A stretch of 64,000 nt of DNA, taken from NCBI GenBank assembly GCA_030442055.1, contig JAUJEB010000001.1, positions 930,001 through 994,000 of the forward strand. The letters are read 5' to 3'. The DNA comes from Agaribacillus aureus (GTDB taxonomy: Bacteria; Bacteroidota; Bacteroidia; Cytophagales; Cyclobacteriaceae). Both the position numbers and the translations under genes were made by a program. Below the pieces are notes generated by a model. It was not told where the DNA came from and did no database searches. It was given only the letters and a program-made list of their open reading frames with translations. Within the stretch, counting starts at the first letter, position 1, and each line of letters begins with the position of its first letter. Below are positions 39,594-49,251 of this stretch, piece by piece.

Positions 39594-42500
39594 CTAGAAA
39601 AGCGCTCTTACCTGCATTCTACCTACATGTACTACGGAACGGTCCGGTGACTTACGTCCTTCGTAGTTTATACTCAATTGCAGCCCACCGGCAATCTTTT
39701 GCTGCCAATTGACCAACCAGGTTAAGTTCGTGCCAGGACGCAAGGCTCTCAATAGTTCATAGCCGGAAGCAGAATTTTCATTGCCCTCAAATTGAATATC
39801 CACCACTTTGAAATTCATTCCCAAGTTGCTTTTACTCACTTTACTGACACGCATTTCCAGATTAAATTCATTAACATCGGCAAACTCGTTTAATTCATTT
39901 TGCAACACATTTTTCCTGTTGGCCAGGGTGTAGCCGCCGCTTATGCGTAGATTATTTCTCGGTTGTAATGAAATTTGTGGGGAAACTGCATGTTCCTCAA
40001 TTAAAAAGTTTCTTTCCAACAAAAAATCCGAGCTGTTGAACTTTTCTCCCCGCCTCATCTGCACGCGAATATCCCAGCTTCTTCTTAGATTTATTCTTGC
40101 GTTAACATTTAAGGATTTGTCGCGCACATCTTCAAACCCGCCGGTCAACAGCTGTTTTCTTCTATTCATCAAATAGGTCAGGTCAAATCCGTATTTCGTC
40201 TGAGAGCGGTTGAAAAACAAAGTCGACCGGACTGACTCCCGGGTAGAAATTAGTTTATTGTCCGAAATATCGGTCAAAAAGGACGCTAATCTGGTCTCTA
40301 AGTCATCGTCCGTAAATTTCTGGAGCATGTTGATGGACGTGTTGTTGGAGAAGCGATAGAGAAACCTTTTGATGCCCGTCTCCTGGCTCCAGGAGACGGG
40401 TAATTTTGCATCGACCCGGAAAATGAAGTTATTGGAGAAAGCCTGAATAAACTCATTTGTCGGTTGCAATATTTTAATAAAATTTCTTTCATCGGTATTG
40501 ATGGCTTCAAAAAACTCATTCAAATCCTGAACCCCATCGCCATTGTCATCACGCCAGGTATGCGTTCCCTCTCCTGTTGGAACAGGCAAAAAAGCAAACT
40601 CGCGCTTCAATTCTCTCCCATTACCTATGGCATAAGTCATATTTGTGCTTATAATACGATCCAAAAAACTGCCTCTCCAGTCCAACCGCCCCATAATGGT
40701 TTCTTCTCTTTTGGGGTCCCCTTCTTCCAGCAGGAAGTTGTCAATCACCCGGTAAGTTATCAGAGTGTTGATTTTATGGTTCTTTCTTATTTTACCGTTA
40801 AAACCAAAATTAGCGGTCTCAGCATGGTTGCTATTGGCCAGTGTGCCCGATCTTGGAAACTTGTCTTCGCGTATGCTATAATCTATCCAAAAATTAATCT
40901 TTAATGTATCGTTACTTCTAATATAAAATTTATGTTCTTCAAAGTTCATAGCCGTACTGATCAGGGAATCGGTTCTGATATTTTTAACTTCGTTCCGGTC
41001 AGTGCTATAAGTATATCCGGGCACCAAAAATCGCGAGTTCCAGTGTAAGTCGGCATTAAACCTGATCCAATCTGATTGCAAGTCCAGCTGCTCATTATTC
41101 ATCAAAAAGAAATCAGATGATAGCTTGAGCTTCCCAAATTCCTGGGCAAAGTTAGCTTTGTGCTGATAACCGTTTACCTGATCTCCCCTCCTCCTGTTGC
41201 TTAACCGGTAATAAAACCGGTTTAAATTATCTTTCGCCAATTCGGTGGAAAAATTAAAGATATGATCATCAAAAACCGGATCATTTTCCTGCCTGTTATA
41301 ACTCCAGTCACGGTCAAACTCCACATAGCGAAACCTGTCTAGCGCGATAAAGTTTTTATCGTCAATTTCATAATCTATGGCTGCCTTCCATTGATAGCCA
41401 TCCAGAAACCCTATCGGCTTTTTTTCGCTTTCATAGCCAAATTTAAGCGCATAGCCTTTGTTATCATCACTATTAAGTTCTGAAAACAGATTGATATCCT
41501 GGTCTGAGAGGGCTATTTCACCATAAATCCTACCGACTTTATTAATTTTATAGGATGACCCAAAGGTCACCATTTGTTTCTTGGTGGGCGCCGGCAGCAC
41601 ACGCACCGGCTCATAATTGCCTTGAGGCACCCCATTCACCGGCGCCACCCAAGCAAATACCCTGCCGTTGGCGGTAGAATTCTGCTGAATGTAATTCCCC
41701 TCTCCAGTGCCTGTTTCTGCAAATGAAACGTTATAAAAAGCGCTGTCGGGATTGCCTGAAAATTTGAAGATATTGAAACGATTGTTATCCTGGGTGACTG
41801 TATCAACCTTTTTATACAAAACAATATTTTCATTAAAAGCTACGCTGTCACCGGGGTCTGCAATTGCCAGCGGAACCTGATCTCCTGCATCGCGAAATAA
41901 CAGTTTTTCCTGATTGGTCAAATCGAAAGTCAGCGGCCTGTTAGGGTTATCTTTTTCGCTGTATGCATGCACAAAAAAATCAAGATTACCCAGACGCTGC
42001 TGATGGCTTGCATTTAAAACTGTCCGGCTATAGTTCCTGTCTGAAAATTCAAAGTCTACCCGGACCCTGGAAAATTTTGTAATCAGTATTTTGTTAGTGA
42101 AAGTGATCTCCGCCAAGTTATAATCGATTACATAGTCATAATTAAACCCCCGCTTCAGCAGCCGGCCGTCCAGGTAAACCCTCTCTGAATTGGCCAGTAT
42201 AATAATAAAACGCTCATTATTAGGGCCGCTCACTCGGTAAGGTCCTAACACGCCTTCTGTCACTGGGATCTGGTGAGAAGCAAATTTTCCCTTGGCCACC
42301 GCGGCACCCACCTGTGTTTTACTTTCATGTTGGTCACCAATTTTATAGTTTAGATCCAACAAACCACCCTGCACATTTCTATAGAACCGCATGAATTGAG
42401 AGGGTTGATTTTTGAAAACCACGTCTCCCACCGTTAAGGATCCGTTTTTATTATATAGCTGAACAAAGACGTTGTCAAATTCCTGCAATTGCTGTGTATT

Positions 42501-43061
42501 GCCCTCCGGTTGAAAGGGAATATTCTGATCGGAAATAACCGCTCTGATGTTAATATCATCGGTCAATTTTCCTTCCAGTTGCAAATTCAGCGATGAATTT
42601 ACAAATACGCTTTGGTTGTTGCCAAACGATATGCCGCGGCTGATACTGCCGCTCTTTTGAAGTCCCGGGGAGGTAAATAGCTCTTCTCTTTTGTTAATCA
42701 GGCTATTGTCAATCTGACGTTGCTCTTTAAAAAATGCATTGGAATCGTAAATAGTTAAATCCCGCCTAAAATGAGTTTTGGAAAGGTTAAAGGGAAACAC
42801 ACGGAAACATACCAGCAAAGAGTCCAAGCCTTGACCAGAATCAAATTGTACCTGGCCGGTATTGATATCATAGTGATAACGAATTAATGAATCATTCTGG
42901 TGGGGGAAACGGATGGATTCGGGGGAAACAGTCAGGCTGTCCAAAGTTACAGGCGCATCAAAATTCTTGATCCATCGGCATCGTTCCTCGTAGCTTTGTC
43001 CGAAACCCGAAAATGATACCAAAAGTAATAATAATATGGAATAACCTGATTTCACGAACAC
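39594..43061 (-). CDS. Large outer-membrane beta-barrel protein, unknown family
   Basis: This 1155-residue exported protein has a signal peptide (cleavage near FSGFGQS). An N-terminal domain is followed by a region with Gly/Ser-rich turns (SGSISRGISFGNNQSVFVNS). Later come many alternating beta strands typical of a large outer-membrane barrel, ending in RSVVHVGRMQVRALF with a terminal Phe. I do not recognise the family. The ATG shares one base with the stop codon of the upstream kinase (TAATG), so the two are translationally coupled. That arrangement suggests the kinase and barrel work together, for instance in envelope sensing or surface export. Confidence 0.75.
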   Translation of the reverse strand: MFVKSGYSILLLLLVSFSGFGQSYEERCRWIKNFDAPVTLDSLTVSPESIRFPHQNDSLIRYHYDINTGQVQFDSGQGLDSLLVCFRVFPFNLSKTHFRRDLTIYDSNAFFKEQRQIDNSLINKREELFTSPGLQKSGSISRGISFGNNQSVFVNSSLNLQLEGKLTDDINIRAVISDQNIPFQPEGNTQQLQEFDNVFVQLYNKNGSLTVGDVVFKNQPSQFMRFYRNVQGGLLDLNYKIGDQHESKTQVGAAVAKGKFASHQIPVTEGVLGPYRVSGPNNERFIIILANSERVYLDGRLLKRGFNYDYVIDYNLAEITFTNKILITKFSRVRVDFEFSDRNYSRTVLNASHQQRLGNLDFFVHAYSEKDNPNRPLTFDLTNQEKLLFRDAGDQVPLAIADPGDSVAFNENIVLYKKVDTVTQDNNRFNIFKFSGNPDSAFYNVSFAETGTGEGNYIQQNSTANGRVFAWVAPVNGVPQGNYEPVRVLPAPTKKQMVTFGSSYKINKVGRIYGEIALSDQDINLFSELNSDDNKGYALKFGYESEKKPIGFLDGYQWKAAIDYEIDDKNFIALDRFRYVEFDRDWSYNRQENDPVFDDHIFNFSTELAKDNLNRFYYRLSNRRRGDQVNGYQHKANFAQEFGKLKLSSDFFLMNNEQLDLQSDWIRFNADLHWNSRFLVPGYTYSTDRNEVKNIRTDSLISTAMNFEEHKFYIRSNDTLKINFWIDYSIREDKFPRSGTLANSNHAETANFGFNGKIRKNHKINTLITYRVIDNFLLEEGDPKREETIMGRLDWRGSFLDRIISTNMTYAIGNGRELKREFAFLPVPTGEGTHTWRDDNGDGVQDLNEFFEAINTDERNFIKILQPTNEFIQAFSNNFIFRVDAKLPVSWSQETGIKRFLYRFSNNTSINMLQKFTDDDLETRLASFLTDISDNKLISTRESVRSTLFFNRSQTKYGFDLTYLMNRRKQLLTGGFEDVRDKSLNVNARINLRRSWDIRVQMRRGEKFNSSDFLLERNFLIEEHAVSPQISLQPRNNLRISGGYTLANRKNVLQNELNEFADVNEFNLEMRVSKVSKSNLGMNFKVVDIQFEGNENSASGYELLRALRPGTNLTWLVNWQQKIAGGLQLSINYEGRKSPDRSVVHVGRMQVRALF

Positions 43062-46000
43062 TAATCAACCATGGGTAATTCAATAAAAAAAGAGGTCCCT
43101 TCATCCATGCTGGTTTCAAACCAAATGCTTCCTCCGGTTTGCTCAATCCCTCTTTTTGATATAGCCAATCCTATACCGGAACCAGTATCTTTGGTACTGA
43201 AATTCGGTATAAAAACTTTTTTTGCAATATCTTCACCAATGCCGGAACCATTGTCTTTTACTTCAATGACGGCCTTGTTATTTAACCTGGTTAGTTTTAC
43301 AGTGATTTCAGGAATTCTTTCAGGCGGTACTGCCTGAATCCCATTGATAATTAGATTATTGATTATTCTGCCATACAATTTCACATCGCCGGTGACGTGA
43401 ATCGGTCGCTCGTCAATTTTGATTTTAAGATTGATCCCCTCATCATTGGCGTGAAGATTGGCAGCATCTTTCACCACCTTCGTCAACTCCAACCGCTCAT
43501 TCTTAGGAATAGGCATCTTAGCAAAAGCTGAAAATGACGTCGCAATATCGTTTAAGGTTTCGATCTGAAGGAGTAAATTATTGATCGATTTATTGGTATA
43601 GCCCTCCTTTTTATCGCCATTACTTTCAAGCGTTCTTTTCAGGTGTTGTAAATTCAGCTTCATTGGTGTGAGCGGGTTCTTAATCTCATGGGCTACCTGT
43701 TGGGCCATTTCTCTCCAGGCGGACTCCTTCTCCGAACGCGCCAGGGCCTTTTTACTTTCCTCAAGATTGATGAGCATCTTGTTGTATTCTCCTACCAACA
43801 GGCCAATTTCATCATCTGAATTCCAAACCATGGGTGTGTTAGTTCCTGAAAGGGATATTTTTTTTATTTTTTGCCTGATATAACGCAGGGGTGAGGTCAG
43901 AAATCTCGAAGCAAAATAGGAAAGGGCAAGGAAAATAATAAAAATAAAAGTAAAGGTGACAATAATATTGGACAACACCTCGATTACCTGCTTGCTTCTT
44001 TCGCTTTCAGATTCAAAAAAGGGAATACTCAGAATGCTGATGACATTGCCGGTTTCGTACGATTTTATACCATAATAGGTATTCTTAAATTCTAATGATC
44101 CCACTGATTCATCAAGCAGCAGCCGATCTCTGTTCTCTATGACCGCCTCTACCGCCACCGGATGCACGTATTGGGACAATAATTCATTTTCGTAAATAAG
44201 CGGCTGGGTGGAAGCTATCAGTTTACCGGTAACATTAAAAAGGCTAAGGTCACATTCGGCAAACTTGGCTATTTCCACCAGCTTATTGGACAGGCTTTCC
44301 TTATTGGTCAGATTTTTAAAATAGCTTTCAAGTAAACTGGAAATGTTACCACTTAAATTTTCGGCCTTGGCATAATATTCATTTTTCAGCTGGTCTTTGT
44401 AGGAAGAATTTAAAAGGCTAAGCGTAGTAATGCTCACAGCAAAAAGTGGGAGGAAAAACGCAAAGTTCAAATATAGCTGGATCTTGGTAGCCAGATTGAG
44501 ATTGGTGCCCTTCAATTGAAATTTTATGGCATAGAAAACCATGATCAGTAAGATCACAAAAACCAGGAGCAGAAACAAAAAGGAAAAATTGGCCAACACA
44601 TTTTTAAAGGGATAAGCATCGGATGAAACAACAATAATCTTATCACTGTCCCCTTTCATTCCTAAATAGAAGGTTTTACCATTAACAATCCCGGTTCGAT
44701 ATAACTTTTTCTTCTGCAAATCAGCCACCTCAAAATCATTGCGCGCATTGAATATACCGGAGGTATACTCCAACGTGGATCCTTTAAAAAGTGCATAACC
44801 ATAAGCGCCCCTGATCGTGGCTGCTGATTGGTTTTGATCAACCAGCAATTCAGGATAAACACTGTTCGGAATTACCTTTTTAAGTTTCAATCTTAAGATG
44901 GTGTGGCCGACGATGGACTTAAAGCGTTTGTAGTAAATTGGAATAAAAACCACATACCCCTTCTCAAGGTCGGTTTCAAAGCTATTGACCTGAAAAATAT
45001 CTTCATATTCCGTTTCCAAATTGTCGATCGCATATTTCTCCCTGAATTGATAATAATTCTCAATATACCGGTTATTTTCAATCGGCACGCCGCGCTGATC
45101 AAAGAGATATATTTCAATATCATAACGATCAAGGTAATTGTTAAGGTGTTTTCTTTTGATTTTGTGCTTTACACTTTCTTTATCGGAAAATAAGTTAGAA
45201 AACGTAATGCCGATAAAGATATCATCCTTAATTTTTCGTACCGCCTCATTGATCAGATATTCACCGAGAAAGTCCTTCTCTGTCAGCAGTTGGGTAGCGA
45301 TGTTTTGCTTTTCTACCAGGTTTCTTACTTTGCTGAATTTGTAAATAGTATAGGTGCCAACGGTAGAGCAGGCAATTACACATATAAACAAATAAATGAA
45401 AGTGAGGTAACTGATCTTGACCAGATGCCGGGTGAGAAACAGCTTATAAACTATGAAAAAGTAAAGGCCATGAACAATTGCCAGCAGCGTAAACGGCCAC
45501 TTAATAAACAGGCCCAGGCTCATAAACAGCAACGCACTTACCAACAGCTGCCACATGACATACTTATTGTCGGGGTAGTTAAGTTTGATGAAAGTACGAA
45601 AGGCAATATGGGAGATCGTAAAATAACCAACGGCACCTATAAAAAATATCAACAGGCTAATCCATTTTAAAGGGCTTGAAAAATTAATACTTTCATTGAT
45701 ATCGATAGACCATTGGGCGTGCTTTTGCAAATTCATCATCAACTCGTAGACCCCTAAAAGCAGAAAAAAGCTACCAAAGATCAATGCAAATGAAATTATT
45801 CTCCTGTTTCGCCCTTTAAGCTCAATCAGCCTGATGTAAAGTTTGGAATGAAAATAGTTCTGAAATAAAAAATTTGTGCCGGCGATAAAAACCATCGTGT
45901 TTAATAGTAAATCTCCAAGCGAAGGGTTCAAATTGGAGGAGGCAAAATAGCGGGAGTTAAAAATATCAAACGCGATTACATTAAACGGAAAATTCAGCCA

Positions 46001-46789
46001 AAGCATTAACGCCCTGATGATGATCAGGCTAACCAGAAAAAACAGTAAACCTCCAATCACATTACCTTCACCAACAAATAATTTTAAAACCCGGTTTATC
46101 CACAAAAGGAGATAAATTAATCCGGCAACAAGCATAAGTAAAATGAGGTACTGAAGGGGTTGATTTAATAATTTGTAATCTCTGCCATACACCACCGAAA
46201 ACAAATATTGGTTTTCGTCGATGGTCACATCATTTCCTATTCCCCGGACATTATAAATCTTTATGTCGGGGTTGGAAAAAAGGGTGGTGTTAACACGGGA
46301 TTGCAGGTACTGGTTATTAATTTTGGACCGGAAGTAGACCGGCAGGAGGCTATACAGTTCAAATTGCCGGTCATTTACCATAATCTTTTTCTTGCAGGCA
46401 ATGTACTGGCCTTTTTCCAGATCGATCAGTTTATAGCGGTATTCGCCTTGTAGTGCACCGGAAGACGGCACCAACTGGTTATTGGACCAAAATACAAGCT
46501 CCTGGCCGTTGAATAAATAATAAGGATATTTTGTAGTAACCCTCAGCCTCAGGAACCGCATCTCAGGATATTGACTAATCCGGTTGGCCACCCTATCCAG
46601 GTCCTGCTCCAGAATATTGATTTCACGGGATATATTGGCTTTGATGTTGTTGGTGAAATTTGACTCGTTTTGCATTCTCAAGTCAAAAAACAGCCATAGA
46701 GACACCCCTGCTATTAACAGTAAAATAGCATAGAATAAAGCCTTGTCCCTAACTATAATTCTGAAATCCAAGTGATTAAATCTATTCAA
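43061..46789 (-). CDS. Large multi-domain membrane histidine kinase, NtrY-like
   Basis: This 1242-residue kinase has an N-terminal helix (about 15-35), a periplasmic domain, then a run of about eight helices (about 205-480). A second extracytoplasmic segment follows (about 485-720), then two more helices, a third segment, a helix near 950, and a HAMP-like linker. The HisKA core has H-box VAHEIKNPLTPM (about residue 1030). The HATPase domain has G1 DNGSGIGED and G2 GSGIGLAI. The WREMAQQVAHEIKNPL motif is shared with NtrY. No response regulator is adjacent. It is immediately upstream of, and translationally coupled to, the barrel gene. Confidence 0.9.
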   Translation of the reverse strand: MNRFNHLDFRIIVRDKALFYAILLLIAGVSLWLFFDLRMQNESNFTNNIKANISREINILEQDLDRVANRISQYPEMRFLRLRVTTKYPYYLFNGQELVFWSNNQLVPSSGALQGEYRYKLIDLEKGQYIACKKKIMVNDRQFELYSLLPVYFRSKINNQYLQSRVNTTLFSNPDIKIYNVRGIGNDVTIDENQYLFSVVYGRDYKLLNQPLQYLILLMLVAGLIYLLLWINRVLKLFVGEGNVIGGLLFFLVSLIIIRALMLWLNFPFNVIAFDIFNSRYFASSNLNPSLGDLLLNTMVFIAGTNFLFQNYFHSKLYIRLIELKGRNRRIISFALIFGSFFLLLGVYELMMNLQKHAQWSIDINESINFSSPLKWISLLIFFIGAVGYFTISHIAFRTFIKLNYPDNKYVMWQLLVSALLFMSLGLFIKWPFTLLAIVHGLYFFIVYKLFLTRHLVKISYLTFIYLFICVIACSTVGTYTIYKFSKVRNLVEKQNIATQLLTEKDFLGEYLINEAVRKIKDDIFIGITFSNLFSDKESVKHKIKRKHLNNYLDRYDIEIYLFDQRGVPIENNRYIENYYQFREKYAIDNLETEYEDIFQVNSFETDLEKGYVVFIPIYYKRFKSIVGHTILRLKLKKVIPNSVYPELLVDQNQSAATIRGAYGYALFKGSTLEYTSGIFNARNDFEVADLQKKKLYRTGIVNGKTFYLGMKGDSDKIIVVSSDAYPFKNVLANFSFLFLLLVFVILLIMVFYAIKFQLKGTNLNLATKIQLYLNFAFFLPLFAVSITTLSLLNSSYKDQLKNEYYAKAENLSGNISSLLESYFKNLTNKESLSNKLVEIAKFAECDLSLFNVTGKLIASTQPLIYENELLSQYVHPVAVEAVIENRDRLLLDESVGSLEFKNTYYGIKSYETGNVISILSIPFFESESERSKQVIEVLSNIIVTFTFIFIIFLALSYFASRFLTSPLRYIRQKIKKISLSGTNTPMVWNSDDEIGLLVGEYNKMLINLEESKKALARSEKESAWREMAQQVAHEIKNPLTPMKLNLQHLKRTLESNGDKKEGYTNKSINNLLLQIETLNDIATSFSAFAKMPIPKNERLELTKVVKDAANLHANDEGINLKIKIDERPIHVTGDVKLYGRIINNLIINGIQAVPPERIPEITVKLTRLNNKAVIEVKDNGSGIGEDIAKKVFIPNFSTKDTGSGIGLAISKRGIEQTGGSIWFETSMDEGTSFFIELPMVD

Positions 46790-46963
46790 TCCTTAACAAA
46801 TTTAAGATACTTCGGCGTAAGGCTACTACTTTTAATCGAAATTTACTCACATGCCTCAGATTATTAAGAATGTTTAATTCTTAACCGCAATTCGCGCACC
46901 AAAAATTCCCGGACGAAAAAAGATTATGAAAGGATTATGGCAGGGCCACTAATTGGCTCGCCA

Positions 46964-47359
46964 CTATTGTTTCAGGGTTGTATCTTTCTGCTGGTAATGA
47001 ACGCCCCCAAACCAGTATAAATAAAGCACTCTGGAATACCGGAACATAAAGGGCAATAACAGCACAACCACAGTACTTACCGTTACCAAATATACCCATA
47101 GCTCGGGGTCGTCAAACAGATGGTACAACACAAGACCAATGGTCAGCAACAGTCCGACTGACATGGCGTAACTAATGTACATTGCACCAATGAAAAACCC
47201 GGGTTCCACTTCATATTTTTGATGACAGTTAGGACACGTGTCATGCATTTTGCTAAACTTGGCTAAATTAAACGGAGAATACTGAAACATTTCTCCTTCT
47301 CTGCACCTGGGGCATTTCGCTTCCAATATCGATACTACTAAACTTTTATTTCCCGCCAT
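46964..47359 (-). CDS. DUF983 zinc-ribbon membrane protein
   Basis: This 131-residue protein has two Cys pairs (CPRCREG and CPNCHQ) forming a zinc ribbon near the N-terminus. A DUF983 pattern follows (EPGFFIGAMYISYAMSVGLL) with two helices. The family is often near cytochrome oxidase or heme genes in proteobacteria and Bacteroidota, but the function is unknown. It overlaps the upstream CxxC protein by 14 bp and ends the oxidase assembly cluster. Confidence 0.87.
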   Translation of the reverse strand: MAGNKSLVVSILEAKCPRCREGEMFQYSPFNLAKFSKMHDTCPNCHQKYEVEPGFFIGAMYISYAMSVGLLLTIGLVLYHLFDDPELWVYLVTVSTVVVLLLPFMFRYSRVLYLYWFGGVHYQQKDTTLKQ

Positions 47360-47594
47360 TCCTTTTACTATTATAAAACCACAAAGCCGCGATTACTCCG
47401 ATCAATAAATAGGGGGTAAAAAACAAATACAATATCCCCGAATTTAAACTACCTGCCAGGGCCGTATCACCATTACTGGCGTTATTGGCTACACTTGCCC
47501 GGCACATAGCGCATTGCGCATAGCTATTGAGCTGTACTGCCAGCATAACCATCACCAAAACCAATCTCAGCAATATGTTTTTTAGTTTTTTCAC
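47346..47594 (-). CDS. Small membrane protein with CxxC motif, oxidase cluster
   Basis: This 82-residue protein has an N-terminal signal/helix (LRLVLVMVMLAVQLNSYAQ). The motif CAMCRASV follows immediately, then a Ser/Asn-rich region and a second helix (ILYLFFTPYLLIGVIAALWF). The CxxC next to the membrane resembles metal or thiol handling, possibly copper or heme delivery to the oxidase. It overlaps DUF983 by 14 bp and follows a DUF420 gene after 50 bp, so it is part of the oxidase assembly group. No family is recognised. Confidence 0.65.
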   Translation of the reverse strand: MKKLKNILLRLVLVMVMLAVQLNSYAQCAMCRASVANNASNGDTALAGSLNSGILYLFFTPYLLIGVIAALWFYNSKRNGGK

Positions 47595-47644
47595 TTGTTT
47601 AAGTTATATGCAAAAATACGCATATATTCTCTAATTAAGTATCA

Positions 47645-48172
47645 TTATTGATAATAAGGACTAATCATTATGTAAACAATGACACCTGTGACAGCCACGT
47701 AAAGCCAAATAGGAAAAGTTATTTTCGCCAACTTTCGATGTTTGTCAAATTTTTCAGACAAAGCCCTTATATAAGTAAATAATACCAGCGGGATAATAAC
47801 AACAGATAGCAGGATATGAGATATCAGAATAAAGAGATAAATGCTCTTTACCAGCCCTTCTCCGCCGAATTTGGTGCTGTCACTTGTCATGTGATAGGCC
47901 ACATACAATATCAAAAACAGTGCAGAAAGGCAAATATTAACTGTCATCAGTTTTTCATGAAGGGCTCGTTTGCCATTTTTAATGGCGACTACTGCGATGA
48001 TCAGCAATATCGCTGTCAAGCCGTTGATACTGGCATATATAGGAGGTAAAAAAGACAAGTCTACGCCATCGATTTTGATACCAAACAAGGCGGCGACCGC
48101 TATTGGAATCAATATGGATAGCACAATCACAAGTTTTCGGTATTTCTCCTCTTTATCAACAATGGTTTTCAT
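47645..48172 (-). CDS. DUF420 family protein (CtaM-like oxidase assembly factor)
   Basis: This 175-residue membrane protein has about five helices. Conserved His residues lie in ALHEKLMTV, YHMTSDS, ISHILLS and KHRKLAKI. This pattern fits DUF420/YozB; the Staphylococcus homolog CtaM is needed for maturation of heme-copper oxidase. It overlaps the Sco-like gene by 4 bp and lies downstream of the terminator after coxIV, which fits a role in oxidase assembly. Confidence 0.85.
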   Translation of the reverse strand: MKTIVDKEEKYRKLVIVLSILIPIAVAALFGIKIDGVDLSFLPPIYASINGLTAILLIIAVVAIKNGKRALHEKLMTVNICLSALFLILYVAYHMTSDSTKFGGEGLVKSIYLFILISHILLSVVIIPLVLFTYIRALSEKFDKHRKLAKITFPIWLYVAVTGVIVYIMISPYYQ

Positions 48173-48813
48173 TTCTGATTGCTGTTTAGAATTTTAAGTT
48201 CGACGATCAGCCGGTCGATGTCGTCATCGTCCAATCCGTTAAAATAGCCCCTGATCTTTCCTTCGCGATCTGCCAGCGCTATAATGTTGTTAGTGTTAAC
48301 GCTCGCGGCGTCAAAATCAATAATAAATCCACACCTCGCCAATTGATTGGTATAAACGGGGTTTGCATAACCAATGATCCAGGCTTTGTGGCCGTAATTA
48401 TACTTTTTCGCCAACTCCCGGAATGGTTCTACCGGCTGCCGGGGATCTTTGGCATGAATGGTCAATACACTAATATTTCCCTGCTCTTCAAATGATCCCA
48501 ATACCCTGGCTAATCCGCTATTGACCCTGAGGTCTACCGAATCACCCGGATTCTGTGTAAAATAAACAATGAGCGACTTACCGGTAAGATCATCACTGTT
48601 CGTTACCTTTCCCTCATAATCCGGAAAGGAAAAATCCGGAATACGGTGTAATCCTTTTTGAAATTCACAATCTGTAAAGGCCGTATCGACACCTTCTTCA
48701 TAATAAACCGGTAAATCGAATTGATTTACCCCAAATACTTTGAGAAAAATAAAGATTAAAACCGGTACGACCAGTATCATTCCCAGTATCAATCCTTTCA
48801 AGCCTTTATTCAT
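48169..48813 (-). CDS. Sco-like thioredoxin-fold protein lacking the copper cysteines
   Basis: This 214-residue protein has an N-terminal anchor (LILGMILVVPVLIFIFLKVF). A Sco/SenC-type thioredoxin fold follows (IPDFSFPDYEGKVTNSDDLT, GKSLIVYFTQNPGDSVDLRV, ISVLTIHAKDPRQPVEPFRE, NIIALADREGKIRGYF). In canonical Sco proteins the first strand is followed by CxxxC for copper; here the stretch is TQNPGDSVD without cysteines, and no His is seen at the usual third ligand position. It is therefore unlikely to bind copper the normal way. It overlaps the DUF420 gene by 4 bp and follows the oxidase genes. Confidence 0.75.
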   Translation of the reverse strand: MNKGLKGLILGMILVVPVLIFIFLKVFGVNQFDLPVYYEEGVDTAFTDCEFQKGLHRIPDFSFPDYEGKVTNSDDLTGKSLIVYFTQNPGDSVDLRVNSGLARVLGSFEEQGNISVLTIHAKDPRQPVEPFRELAKKYNYGHKAWIIGYANPVYTNQLARCGFIIDFDAASVNTNNIIALADREGKIRGYFNGLDDDDIDRLIVELKILNSNQK

Positions 48814-48837
48814 TTTCCTGAGAATTGGGTAGAAAAG

Positions 48838-48876
48838 AAAAAAAGGTTCATGGCAAATCTGAAACCATGAACCTTT
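48838..48876 (-). terminator. Strong terminator within the oxidase cluster
   Basis: On the minus strand, AAAGGTTCATGG (48876-48865) pairs over 12 bp with CCATGAACCTTT (48853-48842) and is followed by T residues (48844-48838). It lies 22 bp after the stop codon of coxIV, so it separates the oxidase structural genes from the Sco-like and assembly genes downstream. Confidence 0.85.
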
Positions 48877-48898
48877 GCATATTTTTTAGGAGGTGTAA

Positions 48899-49228
48899 TT
48901 ACCTTGCCATTAAGATAGAGTCTCCTTCAACGATCAATGCAATCAGGAGCCATACGACAAAGGCCATGGGGATCAAGACCGAATAGATCAAAGATTTTAC
49001 TTCATGTCCCAGGTGCATAAATTCGCCAACAATATAAAAGGCCTTAACAATGGTCATTATAATGAAAGTAACAATTTTTATGGTCCTGTACTCAGGTGGT
49101 AACAGGAAGGCAACGGCAAACTCACACGCGGTTACAATGCCTAAGATCAAAGCAACCTTCCAGATTTTTCGAATCTTTTCTTTATCTGGCGGTTGAACTA
49201 CTACTTCATTGGTTTCTTCGCTATGCAT
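48899..49228 (-). CDS. Cytochrome c oxidase subunit IV
   Basis: This 109-residue protein, counted from Met at 49228 (MHSEETNEVVV), has three helices and the small-subunit pattern: VALILGIVTACEFAVAFLLP, TIKIVTFIIMTIVKAFYIVG, EFMHLGHEVKSLIYSVLIPM. It is the prokaryotic subunit IV of aa3/caa3-type oxidases. A longer reading frame to 49288 overlaps subunit III and is unlikely. The position between subunit III and the terminator confirms its place in the operon. Confidence 0.87.
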   Translation of the reverse strand: MHSEETNEVVVQPPDKEKIRKIWKVALILGIVTACEFAVAFLLPPEYRTIKIVTFIIMTIVKAFYIVGEFMHLGHEVKSLIYSVLIPMAFVVWLLIALIVEGDSILMAR

Positions 49229-49251
49229 ATTAGATAAATTTATATCAATGA

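Noticed and set aside
40464-40904. 146-codon plus-strand frame inside the barrel gene
   Set aside because: It is antisense to the 1155-residue barrel gene and shows no domain or signal.
45290-45670. 126-codon plus-strand frame inside the kinase gene
   Set aside because: It is antisense to the kinase; the composition (Gln/Lys-rich) reflects the reverse of helix-coding sequence.
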